DNA of 64,000 bases from Collybia mongolica (lineage: Eukaryota; Basidiomycota; Agaricomycetes; Agaricales; Clitocybaceae), in contig JAAXNY010000005.1 in assembly GCA_013420905.1 (NCBI GenBank), positions 992,001-1,056,000 of the forward strand, written 5' to 3'. The notes below the pieces were generated by a model. It was not told where the DNA came from. It searched no databases and saw only the letters and a list, made by a program, of their open reading frames with translations. A program made the translations under genes and the position numbers. Shown here one piece after another: positions 47,201 through 56,665 of this stretch (its first letter is position 1; every line of letters starts with the position of its first letter).

Positions 47201-48224
47201 GAGTGTGGACAACATTTGTCAACGTGATTGGTATGTGGCGATTGCCTACTTTGCATAAGATCTTTACCGATCCTCTTCCTAGTCCCGGAGTTGATCTGAA
47301 TCCAATAATTTTGTGTCCGGGGGTTTCTTTGTAATTTCTGAAGATTGATCGGTCATGAAAAATGTGGGATGTTGCCGCACAATCGGCTAAAATTGAATCT
47401 GAAGTTAATGCTGGCAAGGCAATATCCACCTGGTTTTCGGGCGCTGCTACGAAAGCATAATCGTCCGAGGCTTGGTTAGCCTTGTCTGGCTTACTGCCAT
47501 TCTTCTTTTTCCATTTCGGCCTCCATTTTTGATCGGATGATCCCCCTTTCCTTTTGGGGCAATGGAAGGCAATGTGACCTTTCTGATTGCATTCGTAGCA
47601 CGTCACATTTGGATTATATTTTGCTGCCAGGGCCGTATCCCCCTGGTGCCGAGATTTGATCCGTCGATCTTCCTCCAAAATTCTCGCAATTAATTTGTGA
47701 CTCTCCTTGAGAGTGGCAGAATCAACCGAAGAGATAAACGGGTCCCACGTGTCAGGCAGGGATGTCAGCAACGTTATGCTGAAATCTTCATCGTTGATTT
47801 TTGAGCCCAATCCGGCCAATTCCTCGATGTAGCCGCGCAGGGTCCGAATGTGTTCCTCGATATCGGCACCCTCGGCACATTGTGCTCAAAATAACTTTCG
47901 ACGCACCGTTACAATTCCGATCGGACCACATGCCTCATACATGGAGCACAACGCGGTCCAGGCCTGATTCGACGTCCCGGCACCCACTATGTAAACTAGC
48001 GGTCTGTCCCCTACATGGAGCCATATGGTCGAAAGAGCCTTCCTATCCTTCGTACGCCATTCCTCTAAATTCCCTTCATCAGTTGGACTTGAATTTGAAC
48101 CGTCTGCGTAACCGATTAGACCTTGATTGGTCAAGATGTCGATCATTTTGATTTTCCATGTGTGGAAGTTCTCGGCACCGCGTAGCGCTTCAATCCGATA
48201 GATGTTTCCGGATGATTCGGTCAT
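44214..48224 (-). pseudogene. Copia element 3 gag-pol polyprotein, two stops
   Basis: One 1337-codon frame starting MTESSGNIYRIEALRG. In order: gag with the knuckle CYECNQKGHIAFHC, protease-like DCAATSH (relatives have DSGA or DCGA), GAG-pre-integrase WHRIFGHLNIASIKML, integrase, RT with HVDD, and RNase H with MEAEYMALCHA and DNQSAIL. Two in-frame TGA codons (47886-47888 and 45978-45980) break it. In the integrase the second catalytic Asp is replaced by Asn (IRFNNGTEY where relatives have D-N-G-x-E-Y), and the region around the Glu reads AEHANRT. The frame's stop lies nine bases inside the 3' LTR, so the last codons (VLE) come from TGTTGGAATAG. The copy is recent but inactive. Confidence 0.92.
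44225..44231 (-). other. Polypurine tract of copia element 3
   Basis: GGGGGAG on the minus strand directly precedes the 3' LTR start TGTTGG. Confidence 0.78.
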
Positions 48225-48299
48225 GGTTGGTAATAATTTGATCAGGGTTTGATGGATGACGTATGGATGTGGTAATGATGTTCAAAACGATTAAGGCCG

Positions 48300-48311
48300 G
48301 GGCCCATAACC
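48300..48311 (-). other. Primer-binding site of copia element 3
   Basis: GGTTATGGGCCC, identical to that of element 1 although the LTRs are unrelated; complementary to the initiator tRNA-Met anticodon arm. Confidence 0.75.
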
Positions 48312-48530
48312 TGTTGAACTTAGCAGCAAAGGAAGGAAAGAGCGGGAAATAAAAGAGTGAATTTTTTATAGTAAAATAATGTACATAATTGTTCGTATAA
48401 ATACATAAATAATATAACTCCTATAGAAATAATAAATCATATGTGAGTCCGTTAGAAAAACAAATGCGAAACTTTATATGTCCATGCGATTTTACATGTC
48501 ATGTGAATGCCGGATCACTCTATTCCAACA
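48312..48530 (-). repeat. 5' LTR of copia element 3
   Basis: 219 bp, partner of 44006-44224, followed by ACTAT. Confidence 0.93.
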
Positions 48531-48535
48531 ACTAT

Positions 48536-50960
48536 GTCTGATGACATTACTGCTATGCTTGCAGAGTCCAAGTTGCCCCCATCCTTTTGGGAGCATTGCA
48601 TGGATGCACAAGTACACATCTGGAATTGCATTCCAACGCTTGTAGCACCCAAAACTCCTCACTATGGCTGGTTTGGAACTAAACCTGATATCAGTCATCT
48701 CAGGGTGTGGGGATGCACCTCCTATGTCTTTGTGCAGAAGGATAAGCGCAAGACTCTGCAGTCACACATGGAGAAATGTGTCTTTATTGGATATGCTGAT
48801 GGTTACAAGGGTTGGAAGTTCTACAACCCCACCACCAAGAAGACCATGATCTCAGACAAAGCAGAGTTTGATGAGCGGTATTTCCCTGGTCTGAAGACAT
48901 CTGGCAGTGTCCCTGTTCCCTCTGGCCCACCCCCACCTATTTTTGTTGGTCCAAATCGTCCTGATAGCAGTCCAGTGCCAGACTCAAGCAATATGCCTGA
49001 TTTTGGGGGGTATGATGATGATAATGATGATGATAATCTAAAATCAGCCCCAAAGCATCCTGCACCTGCCCCTGCACCTGCCCCTGTACCTATTCCCCCT
49101 GCTGCCCAAGCCCCTGCCCAAGCACCACCTGTCCAGCATAATGTCCAAATCCCAAACATTGATCAAGCCTATTACCCATTACCCAATGAGCAACATGATC
49201 CTGACTTGGATGATGGTCCTGTTAGACCTAGAGGTAGAAAGCCTCCCAAAGGCACTCCCCACCAGGAAGTCATCCAGGGCTACTAGACCTCCCCAGGAAT
49301 ATTGGATTGTAAGGCCATCCAGGCCTGTCCTGGATGATGGTGATAGTGATATTGAGGCTAACTTCACATGTGGTGAAATGGATGAGGATGGATTTGAATT
49401 TGTCCACTTTGCTGGTGCTGCCCTTGGTCCTGAGCCAGATCCCCAGAACTGGCACCTTGCCATGAAGTCTAAGGATGCTGACAAGTGGAAGAAGGCTGTT
49501 GATGAAGAGATAGAGTCATTGACACAGAATGGCACATGGGACATCATTGATCTGCCTCAAGATAGGAAGGCAATTGGTTCTGGATGGGTATTCAAGGTCA
49601 AGCGCAATTCAGATGGCTCAATTGAGTGCTACAAGGCAAGACTGGTTGCAAAGGGATGTGCACAACGTCCTGGCATTGACTATATTGAAGTCTTTGCACC
49701 TACATTTTGCCCAGCTGCTCTGAGACTGATTCTAGCTATTGCTGGAATTCAAGACATGGAACTGCGCTCTGTGGACATCACATCTGCTTTCCCCAATGGA
49801 GATCTTGAAGAAGACATTTATATGCGCCCTCCTCCGGGTTATGTGGTTGGAAACAAGGTCTTGAAGCTCAAGAAATTGCTCTATGGACTCAAACAGGCTG
49901 CCAGGCAGTGGAACAAGAAGCTACATGGTGTTCTTGACAGCATGGGATTCACCAGACTGGAATCTGACCGCTCCATTTACTTGTATGTAAAGGGAGAAGT
50001 CAAGATCATTGTCCCCATCTATATTGATGATATCACTCTGGCTTCAAAATCCAATGCAGAAATTGACAGAACAGTCAAGGAGCTGTCCAGACACTTCAAA
50101 CTTCATGACCTTGGGCCCACTCAGTTCCTATTGGGTGTGGAAATCATCAGAGATCGTCCAAATTGCACCATTGCCCTCTTCCAGAGACAGTACATTGTGG
50201 ACATGCTGGAAAAGTACAACATGACAGACTGCAATCCCATCAGCACTCCTATGACCCCAGGACTTATTCTATCCCAGTCAATGTGCCCACAGACAGATAT
50301 CTCAGTCTTGTTGGATCACTTCAATACCTTGTCAGTATGACTAGAGGCGATCTAGCTGCAGGTGTAGCCAAGCTAGCAAGGTATAACTCTAATCCTGGTC
50401 CTAAGCATTGGGCTGCTGCAAAGCATATGCTCAGATATTGCAAGGCCACCATGGACTACAAGTTGACCTACCAGGCAAATGGTGAACCACTGGAGTTCAA
50501 GACCTACTGTGATGCCTCTCATGCAGACTGTGTGGACACTGGGCGCTCTACTGGTGGATATGTCACAATTTTGGGGGGAGGAGCAATAGGCTGGAGCAGC
50601 AAACTGCAACCAATTGTTACACTGTCCACCACTGAAGCGGAGTATGTTGCTGCTGTGGAGGCAGGCAAAGAGATCCTCTGGATGCGAAGTCTTATGCAAG
50701 AACTTGGGTATCCTATTCAAAACTATTCCATTTTAATGATTGACAATATGTCTTCATTAAATGTGACCAGGAATCCTGAACACCATGGAAGAATGAAACA
50801 TATTGACACCAGACTATTCTGGCTAAGGGAAAAAGTGGAAAGTGGAATTATTTCTACTTATCACATTCCTGGAACAGCTCAAGTGGCAGATATTCTTACC
50901 AAGGCTGTTACACTCCCCAAGGTTCAATACTGCAGGGAGATGATGGGTATTAAACCCTGA
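48536..50960 (+). pseudogene. Copia element 2 pol, C-terminal part with frameshifts
   Basis: Continues the integrase (MLAESKLPPSFWEHCMDA), then a low-complexity Pro/Ala linker, RT (VDITSAFPNGDLEEDIYM, YIDD) and RNase H (LSTTEAEYVAAVEAG, MIDNMSSLNVTRNPE) to the stop at 50960. Two breaks were seen: a one-base shift near 49245-49260 before RATRPPQEYWIV, and a loss near 50270-50290 between RT and RNase H, where the frame changes from SQSMCPQTD to YLSLVGSLQYLV. Element 2 therefore carries frameshifts in addition to the nested insertion. Confidence 0.88.
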
Positions 50961-51019
50961 ATGGTTTTGTTTCTGACTACTCTATTTTGATTTTGGTAAC
51001 TCTTATTGAGATGCACCAG

Positions 51020-51031
51020 GTCAGGGGGGTA
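51020..51031 (+). other. Polypurine tract of copia element 2
   Basis: AGGTCAGGGGGG followed by TA lies beside the 3' LTR start TGTTAG. Confidence 0.75.
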
Positions 51032-51298
51032 TGTTAGAATTGACCTGTATATATAGCTTAGCTTGGTATTGTTTCACTTCTTTCATTGTTCTATTGTTCT
51101 ATTGTTCTATTGTTCCATTGTTCTATTGTTCCATTGTTTATTGTACTCTACTATTGTTCCTACAGGTATATAGGTGTAGAGTAGCTCGTTCTGGAGTCCC
51201 TAGTTTCTTACTCAGGACTCCAGGTTAGTACTCACTTATATTAGTGAATATACTAGTTTCTTACTCAGGACTCCAGCTCTAGGCTTCCACCTTTAACA
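51032..51298 (+). repeat. 3' LTR of copia element 2
   Basis: 267 bp; 16 bp longer than its partner because of two extra 8-bp units of the ATTGTTCT/ATTGTTCC microsatellite. Confidence 0.92.
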
Positions 51299-51303
51299 GT
51301 TTG

Positions 51304-51746
51304 AATGGTCCGATGGGGTTTCAAACTGACCTTCATGGCTTGAGTTTTCTACACACCATTGAAAGTCGACAGGTGTGGGCCTGTCACCCACAGGCGCCCA
51401 TTGCACTTGTCCATCGACTTAAAACATGTTCCATGCAGAGCAGTCAAGAATTGACACCCAACTGGGCTTTCAAACCCGGCTTTATGTCGTTTCTCTTTAG
51501 CGCATTCTATGTTTAACCCACAGGCAAAAATCCGTCTTGCCACATTCAGGAATAGCCACCACAGTAGACAAAGATGAGCATCAGGGACGTGGTGCGGAAG
51601 AAGTGCGATATTTTGACCTTCAAGCTGGCCCGGAATACGGGTTGCTGACCCAATCATCCATTTTGATCTGATGAACTGTATTTGTCATTGCACTGATCAG
51701 TAATTGTCCTTGCAGCTTATAGTGTTACATGGGATTTACCCGAATG
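51304..51746. other. Intergenic between copia 2 and a hAT-like element
   Basis: No gene supported. Confidence 0.4.
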
Positions 51747-52613
51747 CTACAGATTAGTGCTGCCGCGGTTCAGTTCAGTCCGGTTCCTCACAATTTTTTG
51801 TGAACTTAGAACTGAACTGTTGGTTCAGGTTTAAGGGGGGTTCAGTTCCGGTTCGAACAGCGTTCGAACTGGGAACCGAATACAAAATATATTGAATGAG
51901 TTATGATAGAGCAGATGGCAACATCAAGAGGCACCAGGTGCTGTATAGACATGGACAGTCTCCAGGTTCTATGATGTCAGGGGAATCAGGCTTTTGTCGG
52001 TGAGGATAGTCCAACTTCAAGGCCCAGGGAGCGCCACTGCCGGCCCCTGCTAGCTGAATGGCGATAAGTTCATCATCTGGCAGATCAATTCATTGGCCGA
52101 GATGCTGTACGAAATGTCAGAGGCACAGTGGTATGGATATTCTTGAGGCCTGACTCCAGGATTGGTCTGTCTTGCCATTGTAAGTTGCAGGGAGTGGACA
52201 AGGAAACGGTAGATAGCATTGTTGATTGTGGGAGAAATACATGTGACTCAGACGCATTGTTGATGGCAACCTGACTTCCGAGTCATCAAATCTCGGTGCT
52301 TAACATTTCCGCATTCAAGTTGGTGCCTTGGTCCTTGTCCTGAGCCCCGAACAGATTCTCGCGACACACTCACGATCTTGCATGAGTTGCATCGCCACTC
52401 TTGAAAAAAATTCAACGCTGTGCTCATCGGTTCAAACAGGTTCAAACAGGTTCAAACAGGTTCACCTTTCCTTCCCCCTGCCTGAACCCTGAACTGAACT
52501 TTCGGTTCAGTTCAACAAAACCTTTGAACCTTGAACTGAACTTTGGTCCAGTTCTGAACAGTTCATGTTCGAACCGCGGTTCAGAACTGAACTGTGGCAG
52601 CACTACTACAGAT
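51747..52613. mobile_element. Non-autonomous hAT-like element (family 3)
   Basis: Element 51755-52605 (851 bp), ends TAGTGCTGCC...GGCAGCACTA, exact 8-bp duplicate CTACAGAT (51747-51754, 52606-52613). Both ends hold arrays of GGTTCAGTTC / GAACTGAAC units. The right side also has GGTTCAAACA repeated three times (about 52430-52460). No transposase gene inside. Confidence 0.92.
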
Positions 52614-53575
52614 ACGCTACATATGGGGCATCGTAAGGCATCAGGTGTGTGTGTGTGTGTCATAGGTCTACTCTAGTGTTCAAACACTTTTTCAGCGTGG
52701 ATGGTTCTCTATGAGAATTGAAGGTTGCCTATCTGGTCTATGATACCAGCTACCCTCTTCTCCGTGATGTTTGCACCACGATGAGTTTCATCGATTGTAA
52801 AAGTCCAGCGGTGTTATCATACACCTCCATTATTTACTCAAACAGCGTTATGTCTAGAGTCAAAGGTTTAATTATGTACGTATGATCAAACAGTTGTCAG
52901 AAATAGCAGCTAGTGAGAGCTTCAGTTATCATCAAAAGCATGATATAAGTAACTGTGTTCGTTACTTACAGGAGCAATTTCATCGGAATTGATGTTAACT
53001 GGTAGAAGATTGCCTTTTTGTAATTATAAGGCCTGTGTGGCATTGAACGGTTCGATCTTTGTGGCAAAATTCCCCATTTAAAAGCAATCAAATAGAAAAT
53101 GTAGTGTTTCATGCGGTGTGAAGAGATAGGTATGTCTATACAATGACCATGGAATACTATAAGTCGTTCGTCAGCAGCCAGAGTTTTACCCATTGGAGGA
53201 AACTACTCGCATGTTCATGTTTTAAGTCTGGAATTTTGACACAATACATTCGTATGCCAAGCGAGGAAATCTATATTTTGGTCAGATAAGTCGAATTGAT
53301 CATGAACTAAACGTGGTTTGTTACCTCCACTAAGAAAATACTCATGTTCACCAGGTGTTGAAGAGAATGATGGGGGAAGAATATCTGAACATCTGCTAGA
53401 ATAAACGTGATGCATGTACGAGGCTGCAGTGGTCCCCAAGCTGGCATTACTATTGCACCCCTCTTCAATACTAGCCCTCCCCTGCATTGACAAAAGAACA
53501 AACTTTACCACATGGTACTGAAAAGGTCTACGAGAGACCAAAAGTTGAAAGTCGTCTAGAATAAGTTTTCTATCA
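52614..53575. other. Intergenic, weak similarity to membrane-protein gene
   Basis: No intact gene. A short (GT)n run lies at 52647-52660. Around 53040-53220 the text (GCATTGAACGGTT, TTTCATGCGGTGTGAAGAGATA) resembles 38030-38110 of the membrane-protein gene (GCATTGAAGGGTT, TTTCACGCGGTGTAAAGATATA), so this may be a decayed paralogous fragment on the minus strand. Confidence 0.5.
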
Positions 53576-53794
53576 CCTTCAAATAGGGCTGCGCACTGTA
53601 CCATATTGGCTTACGGCCATATATCAATGGCTTGCTTATGGTATAAAATCAACCATCACCTGTACCGTAAAGTTAAACCAAAAATTTTGACAGTATGGCA
53701 CGGGGGTTTATACAGCCAAAAACAGCAGTACAGTACGTATTCATACTGAACACATTGTCAATTTCTATCAATCTGTGCTACTTTGAGACCACAT

Positions 53795-54187
53795 TTAAAG
53801 GACTTTGTTGATAGCCACACGAGAGAGCCTCAGGCACTGCTTGACCAACATCAATGTGCGAATAGTCTCCAGCTGGAGACTTGCACGTCGCAGAGAAATC
53901 GTATCACAGCCACCAGAAAATATTCGCTCAACTGCAACAGTGGGAGTTGTTCCATCGGTAGGCGCACAGGATGGGAGAGGCTCGTCATTGCCTTTGGAGT
54001 GATACCAGGGAAAGTTGTCTGCTGATGCCAGTTTAGAATGAGCTTGCATGATGGGGATGTGATGGTAGCCTGAGGATGCATACGTGAGGCTCCTTTTATC
54101 TTCGAACACAGGTGGCATGAATTGGCCGAGATGATTGGCTTGGTCAGGTGGTGTCTTCAATGGCTGGGGCTTGTGACCAACCACCAT
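53795..54187 (-). pseudogene. C-terminal remnant of hAT transposase
   Basis: The last ~60 codons (FPWYHSKGNDEPLPSCA, then TVAVERIFSGGCDTISLRRA and LMLVKQCLRL) match the hAT dimerisation region of fungal transposases, where an A-x-E-R-x-F-S motif is typical. The upstream two thirds (catalytic core) are absent, so it is inactive. It lies close to the element's left end and is convergent with the passenger ORF. Confidence 0.85.
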
Positions 54188-54991
54188 AAGTGTCTGAATG
54201 AGTGAAGGTCAAGTCTTGTTCATATGATACAAGTGCACAGTTGCAAAACTAAAACCATCATTGTTAGACTGCTGGAAATAGAGAAGAAATGTCAACTGAT
54301 GTTGCAGGAAATAAAGCAAAGCTACCATGAGGCTCTAAATATCTAAACGAAGGTCTTGTGAGATGATCCAGAGGTGAGAGGTGACCAAACACATGGAAGC
54401 CACAGCCTTAGATTTCAGTCATGTTGATAGCGATATGTTGAAATTGGTCATGTTGAGTGGTCACATGATCACATGTGAACGCAAACCATCGACAACCGTT
54501 TCCACCTGTCATCCTACTATCACGTGTTATGGGTTTCAAAATACCAGAGAGTTTCAAAATGCAGGTTTTTAAGGGATTGCCGCAGCAAATTAGCTGATCT
54601 TTGCTTGGGTATATCACCTATATACTACACAATCATGGATCACAAAAGAAATCAAGAAGTTTCATTGTGGTTGCTTCGCGATCTTGCTGATATTGCATGG
54701 GATGACTCAATTTTTGATTAAAACAGTTGCGGATTTAAGCATTTCCCAACACAATACTGTAAAACTTTCAAGATATCATCTACGTATATCATTAAAGTTA
54801 AATATAAAATTATAGAGCATTTAGAGAAGTATGAGGGACGATACAGACAAAAGGGCGAATTTGCATGACAAGGTGGCTCGACACGCATCAGATTTCAAAG
54901 TCCGCCCCTCAGACGCGGCGCATCATGTTTTGTTTATTTTCGAGTTACAGTGCTTGGCTCTACTGTAAAGGCCTCCCATGGCACAGGGTGC

Positions 54992-55951
54992 ATGCCTCCT
55001 AGGAGAGTTACTATCAGCCCCAATGTTGAAATGCTTATCCAAGAGGCATGCACCCAGCTTCATGCCCAGGCCAAACCCAACATCTTGCATGTCATTCGCA
55101 AAATCAAGGCTCGCACTGGTGTTGCTCTTCCTTACCACACTGTTTGCAACTGTTTTCAGGGAAAACATGTACCCCCTCAGCACTGCTCAGAGAATTCAAC
55201 TCTCAAGGCTCACTGCACTATTGCGGGAACTGAAATCCAGGATCTTAAATGGCAACTCAATGTGAAGGAGAATAGGCCTCAAAAGCTGCATAAACTCAAC
55301 ATTGATGCACGGTGGCTCAACTCCAACAAAGGCCTGAGGCTCGCAGAGGAACAGAAGGCATTGCGGGTGGCTGAAGAGCAGAAAAAGTGTGAAGCGAGAG
55401 AACAACGAGTGGCAAAGGAGGCAGAAAGGGAAGAACAGCAATGGCAGAGGGATCCGAATGCACCATTCACAGGCACACTAACCTTGAGAGCAAAGGCTGA
55501 CCTTCAAGACATTGTGCAGGTCTTGGGACTCACCATGGATGGCCAGAAGAAGGATATTTTGATACAAATAAATGCTCATTTTGATGCCAACCCCGTCTTG
55601 CATGAGAATGCACACTTTGAAGGCATATTCAATTGGACAAGAAGACGGCTTGCTGTTCAAACTGAAAATGTGCCCTTGAACACAGCCCCGGCAGCCTCTG
55701 CTGGGCCCTCATTGTCTGCACCTCTTTCCCTCCCTCTTCCGCCACCACCGCTCTCTTCAAACATTGTAAATATTCAACCCTTCTTGTATGCCTCATCCCA
55801 CCCTACCTCCATAACCCACCCATCTTTGCATCCTCCATCTTGTTTCTCTCCACATCCAATGCACCCATTATCCTACCACCATAACAGTAATGTCATAAGT
55901 ATCAACTCTCGTTCTCACCATAATCCCTATTTGATGAATAATTCTCAGTAA
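54992..55951 (+). CDS. hAT passenger protein with SAP-like motif
   Basis: A 319-residue frame if it starts at MPPRRVTISPNVEM. The open frame begins at 54950. The N-terminus (RKIKARTGVALPYHTVCNCF) resembles a helix-turn-helix of the psq/CENP-B type. The middle is an Ala/Glu/Gln-rich coiled coil (RLAEEQKALRVAEEQKKCEA). Residues around 165-215 (LRAKADLQDIVQVLGL, then TMDGQKKDILIQINAHF) match the SAP motif pattern, a short DNA-binding helix pair. The tail is Pro/Ser-rich. There are no stops, although the neighbouring transposase is destroyed. I interpret it as an accessory DNA-binding protein carried by the element or a captured host gene. Confidence 0.6.
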   Translation: MPPRRVTISPNVEMLIQEACTQLHAQAKPNILHVIRKIKARTGVALPYHTVCNCFQGKHVPPQHCSENSTLKAHCTIAGTEIQDLKWQLNVKENRPQKLHKLNIDARWLNSNKGLRLAEEQKALRVAEEQKKCEAREQRVAKEAEREEQQWQRDPNAPFTGTLTLRAKADLQDIVQVLGLTMDGQKKDILIQINAHFDANPVLHENAHFEGIFNWTRRRLAVQTENVPLNTAPAASAGPSLSAPLSLPLPPPPLSSNIVNIQPFLYASSHPTSITHPSLHPPSCFSPHPMHPLSYHHNSNVISINSRSHHNPYLMNNSQ

Positions 55952-56448
55952 ATAGCTTCATAATGATTATACATAGACTAATGTACATAGTTCATCTATA
56001 CTACTGACTGGATGTCATCGTATTCAAGTTTGAACAAGTCAACACTGCCAAAGCAGAGATGTGACTGGCTGTATGAGTCAGTGTGACAATCCGTGACAAA
56101 AGTTTTGAAACTCCCAATTTTTTGGACCTGCACAATTGGCTTTCTTCTGACACAACCACCCATCCACCTTCTATTAAAGTAACACTTCAGGGGGATATTT
56201 CATATACTATTGCATTGACTCCAAAAGTCCGATTGTTAAAAGGCGTTGTCGATGTTTCCCTATTTGTGATTTAGTAAAAGTTTTGAAACTCCCAACACAT
56301 GATAGTATGGCTGGATATGGTATATGGCCTGTATCCTGTATGGCCATTTGACCTACATCTTTCGCCCCAACAGTACAGTATCAGGACCCATACAATTATG
56401 GCCGTACAGCCGTCATGTACGGTTACGGTGCACAGCCCTACCTTCAAA

Positions 56449-56665
56449 ACTAGAGGTCGCCACAAGTGTCACCTGATCACCTTGCTTGCAATGGTAAATT
56501 GCGACGATTTGGATTTTGTGAATCTCCAACCAGTTCCACTGAGATATTATGGTTACACTGAGTCATTGTCGTTTGAGATTTGGGATTATTCACATTGTCA
56601 AAATTGTTATCGCTATCAGCTTATGTAACATTATCAGCTGAAATTTGAATGTGATATCATTTACC
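56449..56665. other. Short spacer, no gene supported
   Basis: Between the hAT relic and the end of the minus-strand hypothetical gene. Confidence 0.4.

Larger units (their letters stand above)
44001..48535 (-). mobile_element. Ty1/copia LTR retrotransposon 3 (nested in element 2)
   Basis: Element 44006-48530 (4525 bp), minus strand, flanked by the 5-bp duplicate ACTAT (44001-44005, 48531-48535). Both LTRs are 219 bp: 44006-44224 (3') and 48312-48530 (5'), ending TGTTGGAATAG / AAGTTCAACA on the sense strand. They differ at three positions only. A primer-binding site lies at 48300-48311 and a polypurine tract at 44225-44231. It sits inside the integrase coding region of element 2, so it is younger than that element. 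Confidence 0.95.
41461..51303 (+). mobile_element. Ty1/copia LTR retrotransposon 2 (with nested copia 3)
   Basis: Element 41466-51298, plus strand, flanked by the 5-bp duplicate GTTTG (41461-41465 and 51299-51303). LTRs are 41466-41716 (251 bp) and 51032-51298 (267 bp), starting TGTTAGAATTG and ending CCTTTAACA. They differ by four substitutions and one 16-bp step in the ATTGTTCT microsatellite. A primer-binding site follows the left LTR (41717) and a polypurine tract (AGGTCAGGGGGG) precedes the right one. The pol gene is split by copia element 3 inside the integrase. Confidence 0.94.
53576..56448. mobile_element. hAT element relic with passenger ORF (family 4)
   Basis: Element 53584-56440 (2857 bp), starts TAGGGCTGCGCAC, ends GTGCACAGCCCTA, exact 8-bp duplicate CCTTCAAA (53576-53583, 56441-56448). 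Subterminal regions carry GTACAGTA / GTATGGC-type units. Inside are the tail of a hAT transposase (53795-54187, minus) and an intact unrelated ORF (54992-55951, plus). Most of the transposase gene is missing. Confidence 0.9.

Noticed and set aside
48821..49159. 112-codon Gly-rich minus frame
   Set aside because: Antisense of the Pro/Ala linker in copia 2 pol.
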